Positions 11,701 to 23,036 of a stretch of DNA of 64,000 bases are shown one piece after another. The translations under genes were made by a program, and so were the position numbers. The first letter of the stretch is position 1, and every line of letters begins with the position of its first letter. The stretch spans positions 684,501-748,500 of the forward strand of contig CM034143.1 in assembly GCA_019914995.1 (NCBI GenBank), read 5' to 3'. The notes beneath the pieces are model-generated. The model saw only the letters and a list, made by a program, of their open reading frames with translations, was not told the DNA's origin and made no database searches. The DNA is from Acanthochlamys bracteata. Its lineage: Eukaryota; Streptophyta; Magnoliopsida; Pandanales; Velloziaceae.

Positions 11701-14700
11701 ACTTCTTTAGGGCATTGGACATCAGAATGGCCATGAACAATTTGATAGAGTTCTTACTGGACTGCTTCGGAGGATATTGGACAGCAATAAGCGTGTGCAG
11801 GAGGCTGCTTGTTCCGCTTTTGCTACCCTTGAGGAGGTGAATTCTTCCTGGACTTTATCATCGCATAAATATTCTTTATTACTGTACTTTATAAATACTA
11901 GATGTGCTTTATTAACGTACTTCAATAACAACAGGAGGCTGCAGAGGAACTGGCGTCCCGCTTGGAAGTTATTTTGCAGCACCTCCTTTCTGCTTATGGA
12001 AGATACCAGGTATGTCATGCCTTAGTAAAATTTCCATCGTTGCTAATTTTAGGGAAGGAAATGCAGGTTAGCTAGTCATTATTTTGTAGCAGTCCTTGTT
12101 GATTTGTTTCATTTAGTATTTTCTAGTATCATGTGATATCTTTGTGTTTGTGTGCTATTTCAGAGGCGAAACTTAAGATTTGTCTATGATGCAATTGGTA
12201 CTCTAGCAGATGCTGTAGGTGCCGAGTTAAATCAGGTAGAAGTTCAGTCCATTCTGTGACTTGGTATTGCTTTTTAGTTGGTCTGAACCTTGAGGAGACA
12301 ACTCTTTTGTTGCATGTGGTTTCTTTAGTATTAATTCTCAGATTTGTGTTAACTGATAAGTTCTTTTCTCTGCAGCCAAAGTATCTTGAGATTTTGATGC
12401 CTCCACTGATTGCAAAATGGCAACAACTTTCGAACTCAGACAAGGATCTCTTTCCTTTGCTTGAATGCTTCACTTCTATAGCCCAGGTTTGCATGTTTCT
12501 TTTGAGTGTTAAACTTATATATCTTAATATGCATGCTACATAGACCATTCCACAAAACATTCCTGGCAGGTCTCTATATTTTGTTTTTATATGTATGGAA
12601 CTGATTATGTTCCTGAAATGATTCTATTCCCTTTATAGGGAGACTGAAGGTCACAATTTTAGAAAAGCAAAATCTAGTAGACCTCAATTTTTGCTCACAC
12701 TTATTCTTGAAATTTAAATGAAATTAAAGAGTTTTCTTGAGAAATAATAGGTAATATGCTCTCTATGTAAGCACTAGGTTCATTAGTTCACGTGCTCGTT
12801 TTATCTTCACAATTTTGCCTTTTGTGTTGCATGATTTTTGTTGATCTAGTGTAAAGCGTATCTTTTAGTATGTCAATAAATTGCTTATGTCAGTAAATCT
12901 AATGTAAAAGCATATGTTTTAGTAACAATGTTGGTTTGTTGCTGAAATTATAACGGGATACAGAAGTAAGTTGGAAGGTACATGCCAATGCATCTCTAAC
13001 TAGAATGAATGCATGAAAAGGCCTAAAGTGGTTGTTTTTAAGAAGTGATGATCAACTGCAGAGTATAGTTTTGTTTTCCTAACCACAAAGTTTGTCGGTT
13101 GAACTTTATAGTTTATGCCCTCAAAGTGGCTGATTTGGGGCTTGCTGTTTCTAATTATTTTTGTGCAGGCATTAGGTCCTGGGTTTTCCCAGTTTGCAGA
13201 ACCAGTATTTCAGAGGTGCATTAATCTTATTCAGATACAAGTAACAGCTAAGGTCATATCCTTCATATTTTCATATTCATTTTATGTTTGTAGGTGTATG
13301 TTGTGAATATTTTGTTTGCAATCAGCTTGTGTGAAAAAGAATCTATAGCAGGCATCTTTGCTTTGCCAATTTCCTTTGGATGTTATTGAAATACGGTTGC
13401 CACGTTTGAAGCCAGGCTCCACGCTTAGGTAAACAGGATTATCATGGATCACGGGCATTTTCCCTTTTCTGGGTCCTTGTATGAAAACTTCAAGTGTATA
13501 ATGATCCATTTTAAGAACTGTGGGGCAGATTACACTCACCCCAAGTAGAAGGGGTCTTACTAATACTAACCTTAATTTGCTTTGCTTGGATATCTACTGA
13601 TTCAGAAAAGGTTTGTAGGTTAATCGCCCATATTGTTGAGTCAATTTTGTTATTTCAAGATAGTTGTCTTATTCTGATTTGAAATACAAATGTAATTGCA
13701 TGATCTCTATCAGATAGAAACTATAGTCATTTATCTAACAATTCCCTATGCTTTGGGTGTTTATTCTTTGTGTACAGGTTGATCCTGTTGCAGCTGGTGT
13801 CCAGTATGATAAGGAATTTATCGTTTGCGCTTTGGATTTACTATCTGGGCTGACAGAAGGTCTTGGCAGCGGAATAGAAAGTCTAGTAAGTCATCCTGCA
13901 ATAGAATGCATTCTCCATAGTTTATAAACTGTATCCTTGAAAAATTAATATATTCAATGTCAATATTATTGAGAGCGGTGTCGGAAACTTGTCTTGCTGT
14001 CACATCTGATATTATTTGCTTTAACTTGTTTTTAAGAATCTTGTCATCCTGCTTACGTGCCTTGCTTCTGTATTTGCTTGCTTTTTGCTTTTAAAATTTC
14101 AAAGTTATGGTCTTGGCAGGGGATGCTTCTATAACTTAACTTTGTGTTCGTAACAAGGGCAACTTCTGCAGATGATTTTCATGCTTGTTAAGTGTGATAA
14201 TGCACTCAAAGTATGGCAGAAAAGACATGTAAAGGCCTCAGTGCCCCAGTAAGATATAGGTTACAACTGGAAGCAAGTCAATTGAAAGTGATGCATTTCA
14301 TGGATTTCTGTCATTTAAGAAGTATGCTCTTTGGTGAATCTATGCCTTTTTAGAGCATGCTTTCTAGAATAGTCTATGATGATTGGAGCACAAATTATGT
14401 TGCCATGTGATGCATGTTCTTGATTTTCTTGTTTCTACTTTAACTATCCTAATTCCTAAAGTAGTAAATGTGTTTAAATTTCTCCATAGGTTGCTCAGAG
14501 TAACTTGAGGGACTTGCTTTTGCAAAGCTGCATGGATGAAGCAGCTGATGTTCGTCAAAGCGCATTCGCTCTTGTTGGAGATGTTGCAAGAGTAAGTTGA
14601 TAGTAATAATTTTTCTAAAGCTTGATTTTGTTATGCTAGACTGCTAATATCCCTTCATAGTTAAGATTTAAAAGGACACTGTTTGACAGGTTTGTCCTGT

Positions 14701-16611
14701 TCATCTTCATCCTCGTTTGTCAGAGTTTCTAGCTGTTGCAGCAAAGCAACTTGTAAGTGTTCATCATGTGGCTAAACAGACTTTTTATGTACTGCCAATG
14801 AAGTAAGTTGTAGCGTTTATGTACTACCAATGAATTGAGTTTCTTTTTCAATTTTTTAGAATAAGCACGAGCTAGAGGAGTTTGTATCTGTAGCAAATAA
14901 TGCTTGTTGGGCGATTGGAGAATTGGCTATCAAGGTATAAACTTATCATATGATCTTAGTTTTTAGTTGTATGCTGGCATATTTCAATTCTAAGTTGCAG
15001 CAGTTGATTGGTTCTTCTGTTATTATTAGGTTCATAAAGAAGTTTCCCCTGTCGCATTGACAGTCATCTCATGCTTGGTTCCTGTACTCATGAACCCTGA
15101 GGTGAGTTAAATTATTTTGTTTATGATCTTGAAGTTGTACCAACTCTCACTGAACTCTTGTCTTGTTTGTAGGATAAAAACAAATCACTCCTGGAAAACA
15201 GTGCCATAACTGTAGGGAGGCTTGCTTGGGTGTGCCCAGATATTGTCGCACCACATATGAAACATTTCATGGAGCCTTGGTGTTTGTCTTTATGCATGTA
15301 AGGACTTTTTTGTGTGCTCTGCTGACTCAAATTTTAGTTTTTGTTGCTATTGTTATGCATATTATTCAGCAGTTATGTTTGTCTTTCGTGACAATTGCAC
15401 GTGATGTCATTATAAACCTGTTAAATTGTTTGCTAATTAAGAAGAAAATTTTTATGGATATTTTTTAAAAATCTAGGTTGAACATTTATGTGTTTTATAA
15501 TGTATCTGTCGCCAGCTGTATTTTGGTATACGATAAACATCCTATTTCCTTGGCTAATTTGTAATATTAAGAGTCCCATTGGCTTATTAAGTGGGAGCAT
15601 ACATAATGTGATATGTAATAATCATTTGTTTAGCCAGTGGACAGCTGAAAATGCTGCAAGCATTTATGCCTATTGTACTTGTAAATGATATGCTAATTTC
15701 TCAGTTTATAAAATAGCAACTCCAGAGCTTCAACCTCCCCATAGTTAGAGGAGAATATGTCATCCTTTTCCTAACGACAGCTTCCTGTTCTTGTTTGATC
15801 AATGGTGGGGATGGTCTTGGTTTTAAGGGTAAAGGTTTGTACATCCTTTCTTGGGTATAGCTTGATCCTATGGGATGGACATACCTTATTTTAGTAAAAA
15901 CTCATAAAGCAATAGCCATCTACTTTAATTAAATAGAAAGCACCCTCTTATTTTATAAAATAGTAAAAATGTTTGAGTAGATCATTTCCTTCATCCAAAA
16001 TGAAGAGGTTTAATTACTTTGATCAACATCCATTCACAACTTGTTCTTAAAATTGCCTGTAACTACAAAAGTTATTTGGTGCAGGATAAGAGATGATTTC
16101 GAAAAGGAAGATGCGTTTCGTGGGCTTTGTGCAATAGTAAGTTGCATGCTTTCCATCCTATCTGCAGTCTGAATATTGTTGACTAGTAGGCTAAAATTTT
16201 CTTCCTACCTCTTCTGTCTTCTGTAGGTCAGAGCAAATCCATCAGGTGCTGTAAGTTCACTTGGCTATATGTGCAGGGCTATTGCTAGTTGGCATGTGAG
16301 AACTTTATCTGGAAGCAGTTTTTGGAAATCCTTATTCTTCTGCAGTTCTGCTAACCAATTTTAATGATTATGCTTTCACCTGCCAGGAAATAAAGAGTGA
16401 GGACCTACATAGTGAAGTCTGCCAAGTTTTGAGCGGTTATAAACAGGTATTGTAATCTCTAACTTGGTAAGTATTGGTAACATGTTCCTACTAGCTGCTA
16501 TAATGTGTTTAAACCTTCAATGGACAGATGCTCGGAAATGGGGCCTGGGAACAGTGTTTGTCAACATTAGAGCCATCCGTCACACAAAGATTGACAAGAT
16601 ATCTTGTATAG
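5792..16611 (+). CDS. TRN1: Transportin-1 (importin beta-2, karyopherin)
   Basis: Nuclear import receptor that carries PY-NLS cargo such as RNA-binding proteins through nuclear pores and is released by Ran-GTP. I traced 29 exons that close in frame for 894 aa: 5792-5983, 6450-6737, 7186-7275, 7382-7459, 7560-7640, 8230-8280, 8614-8699, 8863-8929, 9029-9085, 9185-9214, 9306-9365, 9494-9607, 10448-10561, 11459-11557, 11711-11836, 11935-12009, 12164-12235, 12376-12486, 13169-13252, 13778-13885, 14490-14591, 14690-14752, 14860-14934, 15030-15101, 15173-15297, 16085-16136, 16227-16295, 16387-16446 and 16528-16611. HEAT repeats run throughout; the acidic loop (about residues 318-365, rich in DDDE and DEDE) is the cargo-release loop of importin beta-2 proteins. 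The C-terminus ends QRLTRYLV. Near-full match in length and order to the plant family; function is confident. Confidence 0.96.
7700..7858 (+). repeat. Imperfect direct repeat inside TRN1 intron 5
   Basis: Two copies of about 45 bp lie about 110 bp apart, beginning TTCTTTATCCATGGACAAGA near 7701 and TCTTTATCTGTGGACAGAGA near 7810; both continue with GATGCATG and GTCCAT. The intron is 7641-8229. Probably a local duplication without known role. Confidence 0.5.
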
Positions 16612-18242
16612 AAGTGCTTAGAGAAGGCTTGCGGCTAGTAATACATTCTTCTCCCTCAAAGTGTTGGGTCATAGAGGAAAGTTTCTTATTGCGGAAAATT
16701 TAGTGTGTGGATTGTGGGGTATGGTCGCAACACATCTGCAACCAATATTTGATCTTTTGCTGGTGTTATGTACATCACATGTCAGATAACAATTCATTAA
16801 GAGGAGGTATATAGCAATCAAGTGTGTGGATCTCCAAGCATTTTTCACCATGGATTTCCAAGCATTTCCACCGTTGCCCCTACCCCGTTTTAAGGTCTAC
16901 AAAAGTAATTATATTATTTCGATAGGCTCAATTTTCCCTTTTCCATAGGTTCTTCAAGGCAGTATTTTCTGTTTCATTTTTTTTCATGGGCAGGGTTTAC
17001 TGTGTATTCTTTTTCTTGTATGAGGTGCTTCATGTGTATCTTTTCTTTCTTTTACTTTAAACTGTACCTGAATAGTGTGGTGATATTATATACATTTTGA
17101 AATTGGAATAGGGATAAGATTTGTTAATTTTTCCTTCCCTAGGTCAGATGAGTTTCAAGGAGCTTTTGAATAAAACTTCCTGTTTTTGAGTTGCTTGATC
17201 TTAATATTTGCGGCGATGGTCTCCTTACAGTTTTTTGTTTATAAATCTTACTCAATAGATTAGTACATAGAAATTTGGGTGCTCTGTTTTTGTTCATAAA
17301 TCTTACAAAATCATTCGTTTGGATTATCTTGCGCGTAATGATTGTGAAATTTTGCATCTATCATTCATCAGCATTTGGTTAACCAGCTCATCGGTGATGG
17401 CTGATTGCATAAGTTAAGAGCTGAGGAAACGTATTTGGAGTTTTGCAATTTGTTGGGGAATGTTTCTCATGATTTCATAAAACCAAGAAGATTTACATAT
17501 CTGTAACAGGTTTTTTAGAGATGGTCTGTTGTTTCTATAGCAGTTGGCTTTGATTTCAATTGCACAAGATTAATTACATGAATTTATGTTCACAAGATTC
17601 ACCTAATCTAGAGTTATGGATGAATTTTCCAACGCTCTGAACTACCTAATGTTTGTAAAAACCAATTATATTTCAGACATTGGCACCAAGAAACTGAATA
17701 AATTAAAAAAAAAAATTTATTAGTAGTTCAAAAATAATAATAATAATAATAATAAGATGTCATCTAGAATTTTTTTTATATTTCTAAAATTATAAAAAAG
17801 TTATATAAACTATTATAAAAAATTTATTAGAAATATAAAATAAAAAATTAAAATAAATATGAGTTTGTAAGCAATACGTATTGGCACTTTCAAGAACTTC
17901 GAATAGCAGTTTCTGTTGGTAGCATGCTCAAATAATAGACTGACGGTCTAACGGGCTGGGCCTTGTAAGCAAATGGATTTAATGAAGCTATTATTATTTG
18001 TTTATTCATTTTAAGAAAAAGTGAGGTAATTTTATTTTTTGAGTATATGAAAACATTATTAGTAGTAATAAAATTAGTTAATTATAGGTACATTAATTCA
18101 CTCCTTTATTTATGTTATAAAGAAATCACAAGAACTTGAACGGAAAAAAAATTCACACACGCTTATGAAATTAAAATTTTTTAGTTGATTGATTTGTTTG
18201 GTTTCAGTCAATCATCAATCACATCGATCGCCTGCGATCTCC
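16612..18242. other. TRN1 3' UTR and spacer to the cystathionine beta-lyase gene
   Basis: No coding signal was found. The stretch holds the TRN1 3' UTR of unknown length, an A-rich tract at 17704-17714, an (AAT)n microsatellite at about 17733-17755 and AT-rich DNA to 18170. The last 100 bp before the lyase start is the likely leader. Small open frames here have no family resemblance. Confidence 0.5.
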
Positions 18243-21200
18243 ATGGCTGTTACTAGTACCGCCGCGGCCATCAATAATATTAGTTCTTCCATTCCTAGCA
18301 ATTTCTATTTCCAGCGTTCTCCTGTGAGGCATTCCATCGAACAAGTTTCCTGCACTCCAGCGGTTTGAAATCACGCGTGTAAAATCATTAACAGTTGTTT
18401 GTTAATTTGAACTCCAGGGATTGAAGGAGAGATTCGGATTTTTGGTGAAGACAAAGTTTTCACCATCTCTGCTGAAGGAAAGCAAGTTGGAGATGAACTG
18501 CAGCAGTTCTTCAGCTGCAGTTGGTGGTGTTACTGATTGTGTGGATAATACCATTTCTGAATTAGGTTGGTTTGTCGTTGTTGTTTTCTTTTTCTTTTTC
18601 CTCCTTTAATAATTTTGTTGAGGTTTTAAGTTTCGGAGATGTATGTAACGTAATCTTTCAGGATTTAAGGGGAGGGAGCCGAGCATAGCGACAATACTCA
18701 CAAGCTTCGATAATGATTTTGATCCGTATGGAGCTCTCAGTACTCCTTTGTACCAGACATCTACTTTCAAGCAGGTAATTGAAAATTTTCTATCAAGTGC
18801 TTATAGATGGAAGTTTCCAAAGTATGTGCAGCTAGAAATTGTCATTAGTGCAATTCCCGATTCTGATACATGGAATCCATCCATCTCAACTTTGAAATAA
18901 GTCTAAGATCATTTCGAGCTTGGTAAGAACACATTATAATGAACGCCTGTGATTTTGTACTGAACTGCATCAATATTCATGAATTACATATATAGATGAC
19001 ATTGTGGTTTATTTGTGTTTCTAGGAATAAGTTGTACCTAATGTTTAATGGCCATGCCTGTATTGATTGCATGTCTGTATGTAATTTTTTTATTATTTTT
19101 TGTTTATAGCCTTCGGCAACTCAGTGCGGTCCATATGATTATACGAGAAGCGGTAATCCTACACGTGATGTGTTACAAAGGTTGGTATAGATTATCTTTA
19201 GAACAATGTTTACTTACATTGACAGTTTGGTGGATGGCCATCCTCAATGACAAGCATCTAATTTGCGTGAAATCAGTCTTATGGCTAAGCTTGAGAAAGC
19301 TGATGGAGCATTTTGTTTCACAAGTGGAATGGCCGCTCTGACTACTGTAACGCATCTTTTAGAATCTGGCAAGTCGTAGTGCATTAAATTTGCATCCTGA
19401 CTTGCTTAGTTTCTGACTGGCCAATTATGTTGATATCCCCAGGCCAGGAAATTGTTACTGGTGAGGACATTTATGGTGGATCTGATCGTTTGCTGTCACA
19501 AGTCGTAACAAAGCAAGGAATTGTGGTGAAGTCAGTAAGATGTCTTCTCTATTTGTTGAGATGCTTTATTTCGATCATTATGGAAATTTCATATAGAGGC
19601 TGCATACGCTTTCCATTTGATACAGGCGGATCAATACCTGTGATCTGGATGCTGTGGCTGCTGCTTTGACCCCCCAAACAAAGCTTGTATGGCTGGAGAG
19701 TCCAACAAATCCTCGCCAAGAAATTATTGATATTAGGGTAAAATCTAAAATCACTATATTCTTCATTAAAGACTTGTTCAAAATGCTTAAGTCTTGTCTA
19801 TTAATTAAGTTTCTTGAGCACTTAAGTAAATACTTGAGTTTATAACTACCTTTCTTCTTTTATTTGAATGAACTATCACTTGCTAGTATTCAGTCACATA
19901 ACTTCCCATCAAACTTCATCTTGACAGTGTGTAAGCTGATTGCTGTTAATTTATCATATTTCTTCAGAAAATATCCGAATTGGCACATTCACATGGTGCT
20001 CTTGTCATGGTGGATAACAGTATAATGTCTCCAGTGTTATCTCAGCCTTTAGAACTTGGTGCAGGTACCCCTTTCGTCTACTGTTTGTAATATATTCATT
20101 TTATGCTATAATTCAAATTTGATCTTTTTTTTGTGGACTCTTTAGTTGTTTATTTATTTAATTTTGTAGATATTGTGATGCACTCTGCAACCAAATTTAT
20201 ATCCGGCCACAGTGATGTCATGGCTGGTATTCTTGCTGTAAAGGGGAAAAGGTTAAGAATTTATCTCCTTTTTATGTTCATGCATTTGCATTGAATCAGC
20301 TATCTGTCTCTAGCATATGAAGTATGTTATCAGTTAATAGCGTATAACATGAAGCATTTGGATTAGGTTCCAAGCTCCAAATACCTTTTGTGCGTCTTAA
20401 ACGAACATGTGTTTTACTTGCTGGTTCTCTTGCTTAATGATCTCTATTCAATTTCATTATCTTCTTCAAGGCCAATATGCACAATGTTCAAACATCCCCA
20501 AGTTTGGCAATTAAAATCCTGGCGTTTATGTTTTTATTTATTTAGTTTAAAGACTTCGGGCATTTTTCAATTATATGAAAGTGAGTTTTGCGGAGTGAGT
20601 TTTATTAAAGTGAAGTTCGGTGAGAAGTGGAGCTTGGTGGAGGTAGAGTATGGAGTGGTAATTGAAAATTGTGAAATGGAGTTTAGAGTTAAAATTTTAG
20701 TTGAAATGAAGTTTGGTATGGAAGTGGAGTTCGGAGTGATAATTGAAACACATGAAGTAATTGAACTCAAAATCTGGAGGGAGGAAGTGGAGTTCCATGC
20801 ATTAAAACACGCCCTTAGTGATGCTCAGCATAAGTCATCTTCTTTAACAACTATGATGGATGATCTGCGAGTTCTTTTTTCTCAATCTAACAAAAAAACG
20901 GTGCTTTTCATGACTTGAAACCAGTTTGGCCAAAGATATATACTTCTTACAAAATGCAGAAGGTGCTGGATTGGCTCCATTTGATTGCTGGTTGTGCTTG
21001 CGTGGTATTAAGTCCATGGCATTACGTGTGGAGAAGCAGCAGGTCCGTGTTGATAATTTCATATGGCTATTGATATGTCATATGTGACTTTCGTTGTTGA
21101 TTTTTGAAATTCTGTAAGTGCCTCGGTTAAATATAGTCCTGTGCCTCGGTTAAATATAGTCCCGAGGGGGGAACATCATTAACAAGTATCTGTTAGTACC

Positions 21201-22639
21201 ATTTAGTAGTACATGATTGATGTGGAATATATGACTAGTTTCATTGTACTCATATAGCTGATAAACCATTAATATGTGACAGCCATTCAAGTAACTTTTG
21301 CCACATCAACAATGCAATAGATGGCTTCCTGCTGGATAACCTTGCTGTCCCATAACAGTTTGGTATCGCAAAGATATGTCTTGCCTCAGTCAATGAGAAG
21401 TTGATCGCTGTTATTATCAGCAGTTTTAAGCAACATTTGCATACATGATGCATTTCTCTTGGGTGCTTATTCTTCCTTCCTAGCATGCTTACTCCCCCAG
21501 CCATTCTGCATTTATGCATGCATGGACTTCTGCGTTCTGCTATTATCCATACATGATGCATTTCTGAATATATTAGCACAAATTTTCTTGGTTTTGCACG
21601 CTATATCTGATTATGAGAATTGGCACATCAACTTCGTGTCTTCAAGTCAATTAATTCAATAATTGGAGATGATATCTCTCAACTTCCCTGTAAAGAATAT
21701 TTATTTCCACCCAGTTCCAGTACTGATACTCATTCAATCTTTTTTGGCATAATCTGCTCTCTTGTTAGTCAAATGCTCAAAAGATAGCTGAATTCCTATC
21801 ATCTCACCCACGTGTGAAAAAAGTAAACTATCCCGGACTTCCCGATCATCCTAGAAGGTCATTACATTATTCTCAGGTAAGCATATTAATTATTAAGATA
21901 GATTAGCCTAGTTGATAGATGGCTTATAAAGTTTGATTCTTGTTTGCTTTTCGCAGGCAAAGGGTGCTGGTTCTGTTCTCAGCATTTTGACAGGGTCAGT
22001 AGCTCTCTCAAAACACATTGCGGAGACTACAAAGTATTTCAGCATTACTGTCAGCTTCGGTAAACTTCTTTCATTTTGAAACTTTTTATTGTAATATGTA
22101 CCGGCAGTTTATCTAGAGTTTTAGCTGATACCAGGTCATGTGCCTACGTCATCTTTATATTTTTTAGATCCTTCTTGCTGTGTTAAGTGATAGGATCTTA
22201 TCTTTACTTAAAAAGTTGATAGGATCTTATCTTGATTTACTTCTTTGAAAAGTTGATACGTGCTTTAGTTTAATCCTTACATCCTTCTGGACTTATAAAA
22301 CTTAAATTATTAATCTATGGGTTTCATTTTATACCAACTTGATGAAGGTAACTTGCATTAAGAGGCAGCTCTTGATCATGGGCATCTCTTACATATGCTT
22401 GTAGTCCTCTTTTAGCTTTTCTCTTTAACTTTTGATGTAAGCTGGCTTTTCATCTGATTGCAGGTAGTGTAAAATCACTCATAAGCTTGCCTTGCTTCAT
22501 GTCCCATTCAAGCATACCTGCATCGATTCGTGAGACCAGGGGGTTGACTGAAGATCTTGTCCGCATCTCTGCTGGTATTGAGGATGTTGAAGATTTGATA
22601 GCCGATTTGGATTATGCTATTAACACTGGTCCAGCTTAA
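18243..22639 (+). CDS. CBL: Cystathionine beta-lyase, chloroplastic
   Basis: PLP enzyme that cleaves cystathionine to homocysteine, pyruvate and ammonia, the second step of plastid methionine synthesis. Exons: 18243-18323, 18418-18565, 18662-18774, 19110-19180, 19277-19368, 19443-19530, 19626-19737, 19968-20064, 20170-20251, 20925-21042, 21769-21876, 21957-22059 and 22464-22639, closing at 462 aa. The first 60 or so residues are Ser/Ala-rich and basic, fitting a plastid transit peptide. The Cys/Met metabolism PLP fold follows: [11 protein letters not shown], the FTSGMAAL motif, VWLESPTNP, and [12 protein letters not shown] with the PLP-binding Lys at about residue 276. The intron after exon 5 starts with GC (GCAAGT at 19369) instead of GT. 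Intron 20252-20924 contains a MITE. The gene is convergent with the ABC transporter gene 398 bp downstream. Confidence 0.96.
20558..20814 (-). mobile_element. MITE with GGGCGTGTTT-type ends inside a CBL intron
   Basis: Read on the - strand it begins GGGCGTGTTTTAATGC and ends near AAAATGCCC, and shares blocks such as AACTCCACTTCC, GATTTTGAG and CAATTAC with the element at 41484-41779. The interior is made of degenerate GAAGTGGAG/GGAGTGATAATTGAAA-like units, which give a long but meaningless open frame on the + strand (20388-20918). It lies wholly inside intron 20252-20924. Confidence 0.75.
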
Positions 22640-23036
22640 GGGCTTAAGGCTGGCATTTAGTTTAACAACGCAATTCCTTACAATTTATGAATGCAGCTTT
22701 AGAGAAATTCAGGGTTAGTTTTTGCGAGTTGGTTGAACTTAAACCTGTATATATGCATGCATTTTATTGTCTTAGGGATATTGATCTCTTTCTATAAACT
22801 GTTTTGGTTGGTGGTTTTGCTTCTAAGATAAAAGCTCATACCTTTCTTTAAAAACTTGAAGCATTTACAACAATAAAATTTTCCATTTTCTCATTCATCA
22901 TTTGTCAGTAACATAAAAGGAAGCTTTTGTTGTTGTTCTTGGCTTCCCTTGCAAGAAAATTTGGTTCTGTTCTTTTCTTGATATGAAATGCTGACTATAT
23001 TTCTTGTTAGTAACCTGGTTTTAGGGATTTCTTTCA
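22640..23036. other. Convergent 3' flanks of CBL and the ABCG25-like gene
   Basis: Only 397 bp separate the two stop codons, which face each other. This must hold both 3' UTRs and both polyadenylation regions. Putative AATAAA at 22872-22877 on the + strand. Transcripts from the two genes may overlap at their ends; I see no further gene. Confidence 0.6.

Noticed and set aside
13253..13262. Possible U12-type donor (GTCATATCCTT) in TRN1
   Set aside because: The U12 consensus needs ATATCC or GTATCC directly at the border; here it is offset by two bases, and the intron ends in an ordinary TACAG.
20388..20918. 176-codon + strand open frame rich in Glu/Val/Phe
   Set aside because: It lies in a CBL intron and is mostly translation of the MITE at 20558-20814 with its GAAGTGGAG-like repeats; no domain.
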